Assembly (NCBI RefSeq): GCF_013378445.1
Contig: NZ_JABXYK010000016.1
Span: forward strand, 1 to 64,000
DNA length: 64,000 nt
Direction: 5' to 3'
Source of the DNA: Mycoplana rhizolycopersici
GTDB taxonomy: Bacteria > Pseudomonadota > Alphaproteobacteria > Rhizobiales > Rhizobiaceae
In this document: positions 1 through 8,637 of the stretch, in pieces
How positions within the stretch are numbered: position 1 is the stretch's first letter
How the letters are laid out: each line of letters opens with the position of its first letter
Notes under the pieces: generated by a model
Database searches by the model: none
Seen by the model: the letters and a program-made list of their open reading frames with translations, nothing else
What the model was told of the DNA's origin: nothing
Made by a program: the position numbers and the translations under genes

Positions 1-138
1 CTTGCAAACATCCGCCACGTGCTCAGATTAATTGCCAGCGACGGCATGGTCAAACCGGGACGCCTGCCTGTCGTAGTTGCTCGGTCAGCTGACGGGAATA
101 TTCGGGATCAAGGGTGCCCGCCAGGAAGGCGCGGATAT
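1..138. repeat. Long inverted repeat, left copy (transposon end)
   Basis: These 138 bases are the exact reverse complement of 8500-8637 (position x pairs with 8638-x; identity breaks at 139/8499). They hold the last codons of the tniB-like gene and the DNA beyond its stop. At the right copy the transposon continues 127 more bases to a TGTAG terminus at 8764, so the left terminus is expected about 127 bases before the window start. Confidence 0.9.
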
Positions 139-1030
139 CCGACGGCCGAGCATTGAGGTGCGTGACCAGAGCCGTCGCATCGTAACCATTTCGGGTCAAC
201 GTCGGTTCGAGATCGTCGATGGCGCGGGACAGGACCTGCTCGACGATTTCGGCGGTAACCGGCTTGGCGCCGAGGCGAAAGCCCTGCTCGAATGCGAGGG
301 TGAGATGCATCTCGATCTGAAGCGGCGTGCGCAAACGTTCGGCGATGAGGTCGATGGCTTCTTCCTCGAGGAGTTCGCCAACCTTTACGCCTTCGGCCGC
401 ACAGGCGCCAAGCAGCCAGGCAACATAGTCGCGGCGCGCGGAGCCGATCCCCTCGTAGTCAAAAATGGTCGTGCGGTAGCCAATCTCCTCCATTTGCGGC
501 CGGCGCAGATCATTGCGCAACCGGGGATGCCCGACAAGAAGTACGGAAAGGAGCACGCCGGCGTCGGCGACCACCTCCATCAGTCGCTTCAGGCCGGTTA
601 AGGTCTTGTGGTGCAGGTCATGGGCCTCGTCGACCACGAGGACGATCGGCCGTTTGCCTTTTTTCATGATGTCGCGCAGGTCGCGCTCCCGGCGCTCGGC
701 CTGCTTGGGGATCTTGACCTGCGCACGATCGCCGGGAGACAAGTCGTAGAACAGGGCTTCAATGAGCGATGGCAGCGAAGTGCGCCGCTTGTCGACCGCC
801 AGCGATTTGGCGAGTGCGACCTTGCCGGCTTTGGTGAGTTCGGCCTCGATGCGGCGCAAAAGGTGGGTTTTCCCCGAACCGACCAGGCCGGAGACCACGA
901 CAAGCCGACCGGTCTGGACGGCCGCACACACCTCGCGGATGATCGTGCGCTGATGCTCGGTCTCAAAGTTGCCGGCCCCTTGGAAAGGCCGGTCGAGGCC
1001 GTAACTGGATTGAACGTCAGCGAGCATCAT
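50..1030 (-). CDS. tniB: TniB/ExeA-like AAA ATPase of a Tn402/Tn552-type transposon
   Basis: This is an ATPase that would help the transposase choose or activate a target, as TniB, MuB or TnsC do. A Walker A motif GLVGSGKT lies near residues 48-55 and a Walker B with DEAH near 134-137, followed by an AAA sensor and lid region; the length of about 326 residues suits the family. The start is one of two adjacent ATG codons (1030 or 1027) behind a strong AAGGAAG. It overlaps the transposase stop, so the two are translationally coupled. The last 28 codons are duplicated in inverted orientation at 8502-8588. The family call is firm; the exact transposon subgroup is not. Confidence 0.85.
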   Translation of the reverse strand: MMLADVQSSYGLDRPFQGAGNFETEHQRTIIREVCAAVQTGRLVVVSGLVGSGKTHLLRRIEAELTKAGKVALAKSLAVDKRRTSLPSLIEALFYDLSPGDRAQVKIPKQAERRERDLRDIMKKGKRPIVLVVDEAHDLHHKTLTGLKRLMEVVADAGVLLSVLLVGHPRLRNDLRRPQMEEIGYRTTIFDYEGIGSARRDYVAWLLGACAAEGVKVGELLEEEAIDLIAERLRTPLQIEMHLTLAFEQGFRLGAKPVTAEIVEQVLSRAIDDLEPTLTRNGYDATALVTHLNARPSDIRAFLAGTLDPEYSRQLTEQLRQAGVPV

Positions 1031-2679
1031 TCTTCCTTTCTTCGCGCCTGGAAGCGTTCGCGGATACGGGCCGCGATCATCTTTTTGTCGAGTGTTTCTC
1101 CAAGCAGTTCATTGATGAAGGCGCGGTCACCGGCATTCATCGCGCCGATCGGCCGGCCGAGCTGGTCGGCGATGGCCCCACGGGCTGCGAGGCCATTTGG
1201 ATAAGCGGTCTCTATTGCGGGTTCCGGAAACGGTGTCCGCCGTACACTCAGCCCAGCCGTGGTCGGGGGCAGCGAAGGCAATGGACGATCCCCGCCGGTG
1301 ACCGCGGCGCGGGGGAGCCCAAGTTGGTCTGCCAGGCGCACCACCTTGTCGAGCCGCTCTTCGAGCTTGCTCTTCTGGTATTTGCGATAGCGAAAGAGGG
1401 GAACCGCCCCGCGCGAAGGTTGGAATGGACCGAAGCGCTTGCCCTCATGCTCGACGAACAGTTCCTGATCGAACAGGCCCCAGAGCAAGGTCACCGTTTC
1501 GCCGGCAAGTTCGGGCTCGACCTCATAGGATGCGCCTTCGACCGATACGGTCGCGTCTCCAGCAACCGTCCGTCGTTCCGGTTCGCGCGCAAAGGCGCAG
1601 AACCGCTCCCAGGAGCACATCGCCCGCACCCCGTCAGGAGGAAGATGCCGCAGCCAATCCTCGATGCGTGCATGAGACTCTGTGCGATGGTCGCCGTTAT
1701 TGTAGGTGACCAAGGCGCGCCTGAGCCAAAGGTTGGCTTCCTCTTCGTCCTTCGGCTTGTGGAAATGATAGAGGGTCTCGTGCACTTCCTTGATCGTGCG
1801 AAACGGCCGCTCGACCTTGCCTTTCGCTCGCGCCGGCGTGCGCCGCTCGCTGTCCGACGGGGGCATATGCGTGAGAACCCGGACACCAAGGCTACCCATG
1901 ACGGACTGGAAAACGCGCGAGCGGCTCACCGGCCCGTTATCCATATGGATGGTCGTTGGAATCCCCTGAAGCGGCAGTTCCGGTTCAGGCTTGGCGGCGA
2001 AGGCATTGTAGAGAAAGCGCAAGGCGGACTCCGCGTCCTCGCCGTAGACGGAGCGGTATTCCTGATAGCTCGCGCCGGAGCGATCATCGACCACGGAGAA
2101 CAGCATCAGCGTCGGCCGGCCGCGCCCTTCCTCGACCCAAAGCGGCGCTTCCACCTGCTTCAGGTCGGACGGGCTCATGTCGAAGTGCCAGAGTTCGTTG
2201 GAACGCCGCGCCTGGAATCGGACGGCAGCCACCGGGCGGGTGACGCGCGCATAATCCAGGCCGGAAACACGCAGCAGCCGATCGACCGTTGCGCGTTTCA
2301 AGATGCCGGGCGGTGCACGGACCAGGCCATCGGGCGTCACCACGCCGTCTTCCTCAAGCAGCTTGATGGCGCGCGCCGTGGAGATATGCCGCCCCTTCCG
2401 GTTCGCCGTTCTGATCTTCAGGGCCGCGATGATTTCGGCATAGGTTTCCATCTCCGGCTGCGGGGCGATCCGGGAGGTTCCGTGATCGGCGCGCCGTACG
2501 GATTTCGGGCGGTTCAACTCCCGCAGCGCCCGATACAGGGTCCAGATCGAGATGCCGTAGGCATCGGCGGCACGAGCAACAATCTCGGTACGGCCTGGAT
2601 CACGGGGAGAAAGCAGCGACAATCGGCGTCGAAGATCGACAAGAGCCTCTCCGGGCGGCCGCTTTCTCCGCTCAGCCAT
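1027..2679 (-). CDS. tniA: DDE transposase, TniA/Mu-like
   Basis: This is a DDE recombinase of about 550 residues for cut or copy transposition. From the chosen start, the catalytic acids are D167 (in HFDMS), D247 (in HMDNGP) and E290 (in KGKVERPFR). An N-terminal helix-turn-helix region and a C-terminal Mu-type beta-barrel region flank the core. The ATG at 2679 is preferred over the upstream reading because the frame 5' of it runs through the resolvase gene; start and resolvase stop overlap by 8 bases. It is followed by the AAA ATPase with a TGATG overlap. Order resolvase-transposase-ATPase on one strand is the tni module. A long plus-strand reading frame opposite it is a shadow. Confidence 0.87.
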   Translation of the reverse strand: MAERRKRPPGEALVDLRRRLSLLSPRDPGRTEIVARAADAYGISIWTLYRALRELNRPKSVRRADHGTSRIAPQPEMETYAEIIAALKIRTANRKGRHISTARAIKLLEEDGVVTPDGLVRAPPGILKRATVDRLLRVSGLDYARVTRPVAAVRFQARRSNELWHFDMSPSDLKQVEAPLWVEEGRGRPTLMLFSVVDDRSGASYQEYRSVYGEDAESALRFLYNAFAAKPEPELPLQGIPTTIHMDNGPVSRSRVFQSVMGSLGVRVLTHMPPSDSERRTPARAKGKVERPFRTIKEVHETLYHFHKPKDEEEANLWLRRALVTYNNGDHRTESHARIEDWLRHLPPDGVRAMCSWERFCAFAREPERRTVAGDATVSVEGASYEVEPELAGETVTLLWGLFDQELFVEHEGKRFGPFQPSRGAVPLFRYRKYQKSKLEERLDKVVRLADQLGLPRAAVTGGDRPLPSLPPTTAGLSVRRTPFPEPAIETAYPNGLAARGAIADQLGRPIGAMNAGDRAFINELLGETLDKKMIAARIRERFQARRKEE

Positions 2680-3274
2680 GGACGTCCTCGGATTCCACTG
2701 TTTTGGGAGAGCCACCCTTCTTGCCGATATGACGATAGAGGGTTGCAACAGAAACCCCCATGCGCTGCGCAATATTGCGTACCGGTATGCTGCCTTCCTT
2801 CATCAGGGCGCGCGCCGCGGCAATATCGCCCGGGCGCATCGCGGGCGGGCGGCCACCCTTGCGGCCACGTTGCCGCGCCTCGACCAGTCCAGCCGTCGTG
2901 CGTTCGCGGATCAGAGCACGTTCGAACTGGGCGATCGCACCGAAGACATGGAAGGTCAGCATGCCGCCCGGCGTCGTCGTATCAATGCTCTCGGTCAAGG
3001 ACACGAGCCCGATCTTCGCGCGCTCCAACTCTTCCGCCGTCGCGATGAGCTTCTTTAGCGATCGCGCCAACCGATCGAGTTTCCAGACAACGAGCGTGTC
3101 ACCAGTGCGAAGCACGTCGGAGAGAATTCGGCCCAATTCCGGGCGGTCATCGCGAGCGCCTGACCCGCGCTCGGTAAACACCTTCTCGCAACCGGCGCGT
3201 CTCAGCGCCTCAAGCTGAAGCTCCGGATTTTGATCGATCGTGCTGACCCTGGCGTACCCGACCCGCATAGCCAT
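2672..3274 (-). CDS. tniR: Serine resolvase with C-terminal HTH (TniR-like)
   Basis: This small serine recombinase would resolve cointegrates made by the transposase. The N-terminus reads RVGYARVST with the catalytic serine, then come the arginine-rich active-site motif VWKLDRLARS and the long E helix with FERALIRERT. A Hin-type helix-turn-helix follows near the C-terminus (IAQRMGVSVATLYRHI). Length is about 200 residues. The start is the ATG at 3274 or 3268; the frame extends upstream to 3319 but the family begins at MxRxGYARVS. Its site of action (res) should lie in the gap just upstream. Confidence 0.88.
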   Translation of the reverse strand: MAMRVGYARVSTIDQNPELQLEALRRAGCEKVFTERGSGARDDRPELGRILSDVLRTGDTLVVWKLDRLARSLKKLIATAEELERAKIGLVSLTESIDTTTPGGMLTFHVFGAIAQFERALIRERTTAGLVEARQRGRKGGRPPAMRPGDIAAARALMKEGSIPVRNIAQRMGVSVATLYRHIGKKGGSPKTVESEDVHG

Positions 3275-3540
3275 CCAAATGTTCTTGAAAGTCGTTGGAC
3301 ACATAGCATTTTGCGACAACCGTTTCTATAACAGTTTTGAGAAGATTCCATCGCGCCATTCAAGGGGCGTGACGGCATGCGCTATGGCATGCTCAAAAAC
3401 CCTCGTTTATGACAAACGATCCATGGAAACCAACTATGTGTCTGACGGCCGAATATTCGCGACATGGAGCAGGGAACCTTACGCATCGAAAATCGGGCGG
3501 TCCCCGATCTTGTCCCCTTGTATGGGATACTCCGGGAATT
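3275..3540. other. Intergenic region upstream of the resolvase
   Basis: No convincing gene is seen. The first 100 bases, next to the resolvase start, are AT-rich and are the natural place for the res site and tni promoter, but no clear dyad was assigned. Short reading frames on both strands here lack ribosome-binding sites and family resemblance. Confidence 0.4.
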
Positions 3541-3642
3541 GAGGCGGCGATACCAAAGGATGCGGTCGGCCAGGCCGTTACCATGTTCGAGCCGCAGGAA
3601 TGCGCCAACTACTTCAAATCTTGCGGATATGACCCCGAGTAA
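3541..3642 (+). pseudogene. IS630-family transposase, C-terminal remnant
   Basis: The plus strand encodes about 33 codons ending in FEPQECANYFKSCGY, which matches the typical C-terminus of IS630-family transposases (PxECANYFxxAGY). Nothing upstream in the frame looks like the rest of the enzyme, so this is a decayed insertion sequence end. It slightly overlaps the 3' end of ptxE on the other strand. Confidence 0.6.
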
Positions 3643-4534
3643 TGTGGACGTGCTCTAGGTCACCCAGAGGGGCGCTCGCATCGAGTATAACCTTAAGCGC
3701 GATTGCTTCCGGTGAACCATCCTCCATATGTACGGGATGTACAGCCCACACAGACTTTTCGAGAACCACATTCTCAACAGAAACCTCATAAAGCCTACCC
3801 GACGCGAGCTCATCGAGGACAGTGCTCCTCATCACGATCGAAATGCCGAGACCAGCTCGAACTGCATGCTTCACAGCCTCAGTGCTCCCGACATTGAATG
3901 AGATTGGGAATTGCTCTGCCGCTTGGCCGAAGGCCTCGCGGAGCACGGATCCGGTACCGGTTCCACGTTCTCCGCCAATGAGGGACTCTTGAAATAACTC
4001 TGCCGCTTCAATTGTTTTTCGCGTCCTCCAATTATGCTGTGGGGATACGATTATTACCAGCTTTTCCTTCCGCCAAAGGCGGGCTTGATATCCTTTTCGA
4101 TCGTCCCACCATTCGGTAAAGGCTAGATCAATCTCCTTCCTCAAGAGCTTTTCGATGATTTCAGGATTTGAGGCAACGGCCACCTCAGGTGGCCGGCCTT
4201 GAGCATCCTGTAAACGCTTCAAGTGGACTGGCAAAATATAGGTACCGATGTTAGTACTGGCACCCAACGTAATCCGGCCGCTGTGCAGGCGGTCCAGAGA
4301 TCTCTTCGTGACGGTCAAAAGGCTGCGTGCGAATGGCAAGAATACGAGCCCTTGCCGAGTCGGCACACACTTGTCCTTCCTCCTCTCGACCAGCCGCACC
4401 CCTAGTATATCCTCCAATCGTTTCACATTATGTGAGACAGTCGGTTGGGATATCTGAAGCCGTCGCGACGCCTCGTGAAAGCTGCCAGTTTCGATTACCT
4501 CTATGAATGCTGCGACATGCGAAAGGCTAAACAT
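3614..4534 (-). CDS. ptxE: LysR-type regulator of the phosphite operon (PtxE-like)
   Basis: This is a LysR-family transcription factor of 306 residues. The winged HTH (residues about 1-60, with SFHEASRRLQISQPTVSHNVKRLE) is followed by a two-lobe effector-binding domain. It is the last gene of a five-gene minus-strand cluster in the order ptxA-B-C-D-E, as in the phosphite operon of Pseudomonas stutzeri, and starts 12 bases after ptxD. The ATG at 4534 has a weak AGAAAG upstream. The name rests on position rather than on a distinctive motif. Its effector is not visible. Confidence 0.8.
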   Translation of the reverse strand: MFSLSHVAAFIEVIETGSFHEASRRLQISQPTVSHNVKRLEDILGVRLVERRKDKCVPTRQGLVFLPFARSLLTVTKRSLDRLHSGRITLGASTNIGTYILPVHLKRLQDAQGRPPEVAVASNPEIIEKLLRKEIDLAFTEWWDDRKGYQARLWRKEKLVIIVSPQHNWRTRKTIEAAELFQESLIGGERGTGTGSVLREAFGQAAEQFPISFNVGSTEAVKHAVRAGLGISIVMRSTVLDELASGRLYEVSVENVVLEKSVWAVHPVHMEDGSPEAIALKVILDASAPLGDLEHVHITRGHIRKI

Positions 4535-4546
4535 TACTTTCTCTAA

Positions 4547-5545
4547 TCAAGGAATTAGTTGAACCTCGTTAATTGCCGCACGAGGTCTTCGGCCTTGGAC
4601 AAAATCTATAATGTTGTCAGCAGCCTCGTGCTCGATAGCCAAACGCGACTTCGCCACTGCTGAGCCTATGTGGGGTGTCAAGATCGAATCATGTTCGCGA
4701 TTGAGGAGACCCCCGTGGACCTTGTCAGGCCGGTCGGGTCTGGCCCAGTCCTCCATCTCATAAACATCAGCGGCGTAGCCTCCCAAGCGCCCCGCCTGCA
4801 ATGCAGCGACAACAGCCTCTTCATCAACCACGCTTCCGCGTGCAGGATTGATAAGAAGTGCTCCTTTGGGCATTTTGGCGAGTTGTTCAGCGCCGAGGAG
4901 ATGCTTCGTTTCGGCCGAAAGCGGGAGTGCACACACAAGAAAGGTAGACGACGAGATCAACTGGTCAAATTCAAGAGGCTTTACGTTCAGTCTGATCTCA
5001 TCGGCTTTGTCCAGGGATTGACGATCCCAGTACGACACAATGGCGCCGAAGGTACTTAGGCGCTGTGCTATAGCTTTTCCGATCGCTCCCATCCCTAAAA
5101 TGCCGATTGCTGTGCCCTGCAGCCCAAGGCCGTAAAACCGAGGGCGCCAACCTTTGTAATCCCTCCTGACGCTCTTGTCGCCTGGCAGAATGTGCCGCCC
5201 AAGAGCAATCATCAGACCGATTGTAAGTTCGGCTGTCGGGTCAGTGAGAAGATCGGACACTATCGTGACGTGGACTCCACGCTGCGTGCAGGCTTCGATG
5301 TCGAAGTTATCGAAGCCTTTCAGCGCACATGCCACAAGTTGAAGATCGGGAGCGTGCGCGAGTACAGACGCGTCGATCATGTCCGGCATGAACGCCATCA
5401 TCGCCTTGGCGTCGCTCAATTCTGCGAGCAGTTTCTCGCGGGGCCATGTATCATCAGTATCGTTGCAAACTAAACGAGCGTGGGGAGATAGCTTTGAGAT
5501 AATCTCCTCGTGGACGCGATGGGTGATTACTACCTTTGGGAGCAT
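4547..5545 (-). CDS. ptxD: Phosphite dehydrogenase (PtxD)
   Basis: This enzyme oxidises phosphite to phosphate with reduction of NAD(P). The 332-residue protein follows P. stutzeri PtxD closely from its start (MLPKVVITHRVH) through the substrate region CALKGFDNF. The active-site residues are present: K76, R236, E265 and H292. The nucleotide fold is GMGAIG at 151-156. At the cofactor-choice position it has D174-R175 where the P. stutzeri enzyme has E175-A176; the arginine is like a change known to widen use to NADP. The ATG at 5545 has AAGGA. It sits between the permease and regulator genes. The function call is very strong. Confidence 0.96.
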   Translation of the reverse strand: MLPKVVITHRVHEEIISKLSPHARLVCNDTDDTWPREKLLAELSDAKAMMAFMPDMIDASVLAHAPDLQLVACALKGFDNFDIEACTQRGVHVTIVSDLLTDPTAELTIGLMIALGRHILPGDKSVRRDYKGWRPRFYGLGLQGTAIGILGMGAIGKAIAQRLSTFGAIVSYWDRQSLDKADEIRLNVKPLEFDQLISSSTFLVCALPLSAETKHLLGAEQLAKMPKGALLINPARGSVVDEEAVVAALQAGRLGGYAADVYEMEDWARPDRPDKVHGGLLNREHDSILTPHIGSAVAKSRLAIEHEAADNIIDFVQGRRPRAAINEVQLIP

Positions 5546-5558
5546 TTAATTTATCCTT

Positions 5559-6365
5559 CTATTGCAGCTGGCGGCGGAGGAGAGCGCCGACCTGGTCAAC
5601 GATGGTGACCATCAGAAGGACAACGAGCATGATCGCAAGAACCTCCTGATAATTCATGATCCGGAGGGATGTCATCAACTCGAAACCGATACCACCAGCT
5701 CCCACAGTGCCCAGGATTGTCGAGGCGCGGAAGTTGTACTCCCACCGATAGATGGTCACATCGGCCAATTGCGGTAGAACTTGTGGCAAGATCGCCCGCG
5801 TCACGATCTGGAACGGCGACGCACCAGCTGCGCGTGCGGCTTCTATAGGCGCATTATCGCAATGCTCGATCGCCTCCGCAAAGAACTTGCCCACCATGCC
5901 AACCGAGTGAAGACCAAGAGCCAGCACGCCTGGGAGCGCTCCAAATCCCACTGCCGCCACGAAGACGATGCCCATAATCAGCTCCGGGATCGACCGTAGA
6001 CCATTCAACAATCCACGCGAGATCATATAGATGACAGCGTTGGGTGCTGTTTTCCCTGAGGCGAAAAAGCCAACTGGAAGTGATATCAGTACCGCGATCG
6101 CAGTCCCAGCTATACTCATCGCCAGAGTGTCGATGAGAGGGCTGATCCACTCCAAGCCTCGGTTGAAATCCGGGGGAAACATTTCCGTACCGAGCTGCCA
6201 GAGCGCAGGAAACCCAGATCCCAGACGCTCCAGATCAAGAAGACCGGAGTGATAACTGCTAACAATGATCACACACGCAATTGCCAACGCGATCACGCCA
6301 GCTCTGGTCCAAGCTTTGTTTTGATGTTGAAGGATAGAGTCGTAGTCGGCCGACGGCTGTGTCAT
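5559..6365 (-). CDS. ptxC: Phosphite ABC transporter permease (PtxC/PhnE-like)
   Basis: This integral inner-membrane protein is the permease of the phosphite importer. It has six or so hydrophobic segments and the permease signature that contacts the ATPase (EAARAAGASPFQIV, near residues 175-190). About 268 residues is normal for PhnE-type permeases. An ATG at 6365 follows a GTG at 6368; AGGA lies just upstream and favours the ATG. It lies 67 bases after ptxB and 13 bases before ptxD in the same operon. Confidence 0.92.
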   Translation of the reverse strand: MTQPSADYDSILQHQNKAWTRAGVIALAIACVIIVSSYHSGLLDLERLGSGFPALWQLGTEMFPPDFNRGLEWISPLIDTLAMSIAGTAIAVLISLPVGFFASGKTAPNAVIYMISRGLLNGLRSIPELIMGIVFVAAVGFGALPGVLALGLHSVGMVGKFFAEAIEHCDNAPIEAARAAGASPFQIVTRAILPQVLPQLADVTIYRWEYNFRASTILGTVGAGGIGFELMTSLRIMNYQEVLAIMLVVLLMVTIVDQVGALLRRQLQ

Positions 6366-6435
6366 CACATATCCTGGAAGAAAGGACGCAGGCCAGCGCC
6401 TGCGTCGAAAGGTGAGAAACTGTCTCGAACGCGCC

Positions 6436-7284
6436 TTACTGACTCAGGTCCAAGTTCAGCACTTTACCGAGCTCACGGACGACGTCGTAGGCTTTGTCAT
6501 CGATCGGAGCGAACCCATCGGCTTTGAAGGATGCCAATACCTTTTCGTCTTTAAGGTCGATGAAGGCTTTGGTGATCGCCTCTTTCAACGAAGTGTCAAG
6601 ATCCGACCGCATGGTCCAGGGGTACTGCGGGAACGGATCGGACTCGGCGAGGGCGATAACTTTCTTAGGATCAATGGTGCCACGAGCGACCATTGAATTG
6701 TAGATGGGCAACGAAAGTCCGCCAATCTGAGCATTGCCATTCTGCACTGCAATAGCCACGGCATCATGCGACCCTACGAAGTTCTCGCTATAGTCTTTTC
6801 CAGCCTCAACTCCGGCCTTAAGCAGCATAGATTTCGGGATAAGGTGGCTTGAGGTGGAAGCCACGTCCCCAAACGCGACCTTTTTCCCTTTTGCATCTTC
6901 AAGGCTTTCGATGCCAGCCTCTGCATTGGCGACAACTACAGCGCGATAGGTGGTTTCGCCATCCTTCATAAGTGCTGCGAAAGGCTCGATATCAGCCTTG
7001 GTTTTCGCGAGCGTGTAAGAGAGCGGCCCGAAATAAGCCAACTCAAGCCGGCCGAAACGCATCGCTTCGATCATTGACGAGTAGTCGGTCGTTACGATCA
7101 GTTCAATCTCCCGACCGAGTGTCTTCTCAAGATACTCCTCGAGAGGACGATTGTTTTTGATGACAGTGGCGGCGTTCTCGTCCGGTAGCAACGCGACGCG
7201 CAATGTCTCTGGATTTGAGCCAGCATGCGCCAACGAACTCCAGCCAAGAACGGCGAGGAATGCGAGGGACAGAAGCTTCTTCAT
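6436..7284 (-). CDS. ptxB: Phosphite-binding periplasmic protein (PtxB/PhnD-like)
   Basis: This is the periplasmic solute-binding protein of the importer. A signal peptide (residues 1-21, MKKLLSLAFLAVLGWSSLAHA) is followed by a PhnD-type fold. The ligand loops YFGPLSY and the region DVASTSSHLIPK resemble PtxB/HtxB/PhnD proteins. It overlaps ptxA by four bases (ATGA), so they are coupled. Phosphite rather than phosphonate is inferred from the ptxD neighbour. Confidence 0.93.
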   Translation of the reverse strand: MKKLLSLAFLAVLGWSSLAHAGSNPETLRVALLPDENAATVIKNNRPLEEYLEKTLGREIELIVTTDYSSMIEAMRFGRLELAYFGPLSYTLAKTKADIEPFAALMKDGETTYRAVVVANAEAGIESLEDAKGKKVAFGDVASTSSHLIPKSMLLKAGVEAGKDYSENFVGSHDAVAIAVQNGNAQIGGLSLPIYNSMVARGTIDPKKVIALAESDPFPQYPWTMRSDLDTSLKEAITKAFIDLKDEKVLASFKADGFAPIDDKAYDVVRELGKVLNLDLSQ

Positions 7285-8090
7285 AATGCGGCCTCCATGG
7301 CAGCTAAAGGTTGATCATACTCGTAGTTGGACAAATCTTGTGTTGTGGTCGGATTTCTTGGGGCGCTGCGGTAGATCGACGCACACATTTGATCGGTCAG
7401 TTCGTCGACAGCGGCGTCCGCAACCACTTCCCCGTCGCGCATAGCAATGACCCGGTCGCCGAACCGGCGAGCTAGATCGATCTGATGAAGGCTGATCACA
7501 GCAGTGATGCCGTCGGCTGTGCATATTTCGCGAAGCTGCGACAGGACCTCGACAGCCGTTTCAGGGTCCAGACTTGCAACGGGCTCATCTGCAAGGACCA
7601 GTTGGGGCTTCTGGACCAGCGCGCGCGCAATGCCCACCCGTTGCTGCTGACCGCCGGATAGTTGATCCGCCCTGACGAGAGCCTTATCAAGAAGGCCTAC
7701 GCGTTCAAGGCATTCCAACCCCAGCCTTCGATCCGAACGCGGCATAGGGAACAACGTACGCCAGCCAGAGTGGTAGCCCAGGCGGCCCGTCATGACGTTG
7801 TCGAGCGCGCTCAAGCGCCCTATGAGTTGGTGCTGCTGGAATATCATCCCAGTTCGCCTTCGGTGAATGCGAAGCTTAGTTTCCGCATCCAGAGCACCAA
7901 TATCGTTAGAAGTGATCGAACCAGACGTCGGCGCAACCAAGCCGTTGAGTGTCCGGATGAGGGTAGATTTGCCTGCGCCGGATCTACCGAGGAGCACGAC
8001 GAACTGACCCTGGTTGAACGTCAATGTCGTTGTCTTCAAAGCTTGGGTGCCGTTGGCATAGGTCACGGCAACTCCGTTCAGAGCCAGCAT
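7281..8090 (-). CDS. ptxA: Phosphite ABC transporter ATPase (PtxA/PhnC-like)
   Basis: This is the nucleotide-binding subunit of the phosphite importer, on the cytoplasmic face. Walker A is GRSGAGKS (near residue 36), the signature is LSGGQQQR, Walker B is LVLADEP, and a histidine switch lies in ISLHQ. Length near 269 is typical. A GTG at 8093 precedes the ATG at 8090; AGGATT is upstream of both, and the ATG is preferred. It is the first gene of the operon, with a Pho box about 85 bases upstream, which implies induction by phosphate starvation. Confidence 0.92.
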   Translation of the reverse strand: MLALNGVAVTYANGTQALKTTTLTFNQGQFVVLLGRSGAGKSTLIRTLNGLVAPTSGSITSNDIGALDAETKLRIHRRRTGMIFQQHQLIGRLSALDNVMTGRLGYHSGWRTLFPMPRSDRRLGLECLERVGLLDKALVRADQLSGGQQQRVGIARALVQKPQLVLADEPVASLDPETAVEVLSQLREICTADGITAVISLHQIDLARRFGDRVIAMRDGEVVADAAVDELTDQMCASIYRSAPRNPTTTQDLSNYEYDQPLAAMEAAL

Positions 8091-8173
8091 CACAATAATC
8101 CTGATCGTTAGTGGTGCATCGATTGAATATTTGCATCACTATGGGCGACATATGACGTCCGTTTATCAGGCTC

Positions 8174-8191
8174 GTGAAACTTCAATGACAG
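8174..8191 (-). promoter_or_regulatory. Pho box upstream of ptxA
   Basis: Read on the minus strand, the 18 bases are CTGTCAT-TGAA-GTTTCAC. They match the PhoB-binding consensus of two CTGTCAT/C half-sites separated by four bases: the first half is perfect and the second matches 5 of 7. It lies 83 bases upstream of the ptxA ATG and reads toward it. This supports control of ptxABCDE by the host phosphate regulator PhoB. Confidence 0.75.
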
Positions 8192-8298
8192 CACTTAAAC
8201 TCAGCTCTACCTCCTCGCGTAGCTGCGATGGAGAAATTTCACCCAGAGCCGCCTGATCATGACGGCCCGGTCCCAATTCTACACCACCTTGACGGATG

Positions 8299-8499
8299 CT
8301 ATCCCATATTCGGCCAGATAAACCGGCCCTTCTCCAGCCGCCGGGTAAAAAGGCAGGCGCCCAGACCATCATGCCAGATGATCTTCAAAATATCCGATCT
8401 GCGGCCCCTGAAGACGAAGAGATGCCCTGACAACGGATCATGCTGCAGAACCTCCTGCACCCGAAGCGCCAAGGAGGGAAAGCCACAGCGCATGTCCGT
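8299..8499 (-). pseudogene. IS66-family TnpB (Orf2) fragment
   Basis: The frame encodes YTDMRCGFPSLALRVQEV, then HDPLSGHLFVFRGRR and KGRFIWP, which are hallmarks of the IS66 accessory protein TnpB. It lacks its start, because the reading crosses into transposon-end DNA at 8499/8500, and stops early at 8299. It is a dead fragment cut by the tni-type transposon end. Confidence 0.8.
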
Positions 8500-8637
8500 A
8501 TATCCGCGCCTTCCTGGCGGGCACCCTTGATCCCGAATATTCCCGTCAGCTGACCGAGCAACTACGACAGGCAGGCGTCCCGGTTTGACCATGCCGTCGC
8601 TGGCAATTAATCTGAGCACGTGGCGGATGTTTGCAAG
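8500..8637. repeat. Long inverted repeat, right copy
   Basis: Exact reverse complement of positions 1-138. It brings a second copy of the tniB 3' end and adjoining terminal DNA in the opposite orientation, so the tni module and ptx operon lie between two inverted transposon ends. Confidence 0.9.
8502..8588 (+). pseudogene. Duplicated 3' end of tniB
   Basis: Twenty-eight codons plus the stop, reading IRAFLAGTLDPEYSRQLTEQ and onward, are identical to the C-terminus of the tniB-like gene at 50-1030 but on the other strand. There is no start or ATPase core; this is only the piece carried by the terminal repeat. Confidence 0.85.

Noticed and set aside
1324-3048. 574-residue plus-strand frame opposite the transposase
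   Set aside because: It is the antisense shadow of the DDE transposase and resolvase; it has no family resemblance and no ribosome-binding site.
8166-8372. 68-residue minus-strand frame after the IS66 fragment
   Set aside because: No match to IS66 proteins could be seen in this frame; probably not a gene.
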